From contig CASETM010000068.1 of assembly GCA_949290865.1 (NCBI GenBank), positions 1-41,851 of the forward strand: DNA of 41,851 bases, in the 5' to 3' direction. The notes beneath the pieces are model-generated. The model saw only the letters and a list, made by a program, of their open reading frames with translations, had not been told where the DNA came from and ran no database searches. Each line of letters begins with the position of its first letter. Positions within the stretch are counted from its first letter, which is position 1. This stretch comes from an uncultured Bacillota bacterium (GTDB lineage Bacteria > Bacillota_I > Bacilli_A > Erysipelotrichales > Coprobacillaceae). Made by a program: the position numbers and the translations under genes. Of this stretch, positions 40,911 through 41,851 are shown piece by piece.

Positions 40911-41851
40911 GTGAAGAAAATCAAGCAGTTATTCAAGAAAGGAATCGCACTGGCGTTGGCAGCGGTCACGACACTGTCCGTCCTTCCGGCGGCAACAGTA
41001 TCGGCTGCGTCCGAGCGGGCAACGATCACATTTGCTTACTGCTATGACGGAAATGGGAATACCATCCGTTATCAGCAGACCTTTTCCCATAACGGAATTA
41101 CCTGTGGACATGCAGGAGAGGCCCGGACACGGATCTATGCGGATGGGGAGAACGCCTACTGTATTGAACCGGGAATTACCCTGCATACAGGAAACACATT
41201 GGAGCGGGACGCTTCTGTGGTGTGGAACAACTTAGGGAAAGAAAAGCAGGACGCTGTGAACCTTGCCCTTCTGTATGGCGCACAGGGCAGCATGGGAAGT
41301 TTGTCCGGTACGGAAGATGAGAAAATCCTTGCGACACAGATGGTCATATGGGAAATTGTGACCGGGTGCAGGAATGCCACCGCTCCATACACTCAGACGG
41401 ACGCTAAATTTTATAATGGTCTTTGTGTAAACGGAGCAAACAGCGGTGTGGCAGCGGCTTATAACCAGATTATCTCCGGTATGGTCAGCCATGGAACCAT
41501 TCCCAGTTTTGCGTCCGGCAGTACAGATAGCGCCCCGCAGGAACTGAAATGGGACGGAAATCAGTATGTGCTGAAACTGACAGATACCAATGGAGTCCTG
41601 TCGAAATTCAATTTCACATCGTCTAACAGTGATGTGAAAGTCAGCACATCTGGAAATACACTGACCATCACATCCAATAAAGCGATTGCCGGGAACGTGC
41701 AGTTATCTGCAACCAAGAAAATTCCCACAGTGAGCAGCAGCGCCAAGTTGATTGCTTATGGAGATCCGTCTTTACAGGACGTGGTTACAGGTGTGGAGAA
41801 TACAGCAGCAGTACAGGCGTATCTGAATGTGAAAATCCCTTATGGACACGT
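40911..41851 (+). CDS. thioester-domain (TQXA) surface adhesin, 3' end outside the window
   Basis: The visible 313 residues start with a signal peptide (basic VKKIKQLFKK, hydrophobic core, cleavage near VSAA-SE). A thioester (TQXA) domain follows: C84 in AYCIEPG and Q143 in ATQMVIWEI are the Cys-Gln pair that forms the internal thioester in these adhesins. It should be secreted and, if the missing end has an LPxTG motif, anchored to the cell wall by sortase, where the thioester can bind covalently to host surfaces. The GTG at 40911 is 7 nt after GGAGGA. Such proteins are common cargo of Tn1549-type elements. The composition matches parA/parB. Confidence 0.85.
   Translation, partial: MKKIKQLFKKGIALALAAVTTLSVLPAATVSAASERATITFAYCYDGNGNTIRYQQTFSHNGITCGHAGEARTRIYADGENAYCIEPGITLHTGNTLERDASVVWNNLGKEKQDAVNLALLYGAQGSMGSLSGTEDEKILATQMVIWEIVTGCRNATAPYTQTDAKFYNGLCVNGANSGVAAAYNQIISGMVSHGTIPSFASGSTDSAPQELKWDGNQYVLKLTDTNGVLSKFNFTSSNSDVKVSTSGNTLTITSNKAIAGNVQLSATKKIPTVSSSAKLIAYGDPSLQDVVTGVENTAAVQAYLNVKIPYGH

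Noticed and set aside
1-41851. CRISPR arrays, tRNA or rRNA genes
   Set aside because: No regularly spaced direct repeats and no tRNA-like cloverleaf or rRNA sequence were seen on either strand. A covariance-model search would settle this.

Overview
The window is AT-rich, densely packed bacterial DNA with strong AGGAGG-type ribosome binding sites, TTGACA/TATAAT promoters and U-tailed hairpin terminators. This indicates a low-GC Bacillota. The gene content (many BceAB/YtrB-type exporters, UvrX/YolD, gut-type integrative element) would suit a gut commensal such as an Erysipelotrichia-like lineage, but that placement is inference. From about 38.94 kb to the end the DNA is clearly GC-richer and belongs to an integrative conjugative element (ICE).

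Layout. 1-140: 3' end of a group II intron. 149-1736 (minus): yolD-uvrX, an accessory Y-family DNA polymerase pair. 2057-4591 (minus): a RelA/SpoT-type HD hydrolase with TGS domain but no recognisable synthetase, following an XRE-type regulator gene. 4811-9345 (minus): a complete BceRS-BceAB peptide-antibiotic sensing and export module with a putative BceR operator. 9493-13359 (plus): small metabolic genes (hexapeptide O-acetyltransferase, SRPBCC protein, GNAT acetyltransferase, HEAT-like protein, a 57-aa membrane peptide, alpha/beta hydrolase, flavin reductase-like protein). 13416-16796 (plus): response regulator, BcrA-like ABC exporter, sensor kinase. 16976-22708 (plus): C45-type hydrolase, VTT membrane protein, a two-component system with a large multi-span kinase, and a membrane-anchored metallophosphoesterase. 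22800-24686: YtrA-type GntR regulator with ABC exporter. 24830-29598: response regulator, kinase, ABC ATPase and permease in which the last three genes are broken. 29702-32689: XRE regulator, small membrane protein and ABC exporter. 32745-34693 (minus): a second YtrA-type regulator with ABC exporter. 34898-35539: nucleotidyltransferase-fold protein. 35564-35798: broken membrane-protein remnant.

At about 35.8 kb the sequence character changes, and I place the left edge of the ICE there by inference. Next to it lies a three-gene cassette (35975-38797) that looks like phage defence: a winged-helix protein, an AbiTii-type protein and an ApeA-like HEPN protein. The first two share a short Asn/Gly-rich NNFYG motif resembling RHIM/amyloid-signalling motifs. 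This is the best candidate for an undescribed system here. ParA, ParB and a thioester-domain surface adhesin (cut by the window end) follow.

The main theme of 4.8-34.7 kb is envelope-stress and antimicrobial-peptide defence: six ABC exporters, each with its own regulator (BceRS, two OmpR-type systems, two YtrA-type GntR repressors, one XRE). One of the six is decaying through a frameshift and two nonsense codons.
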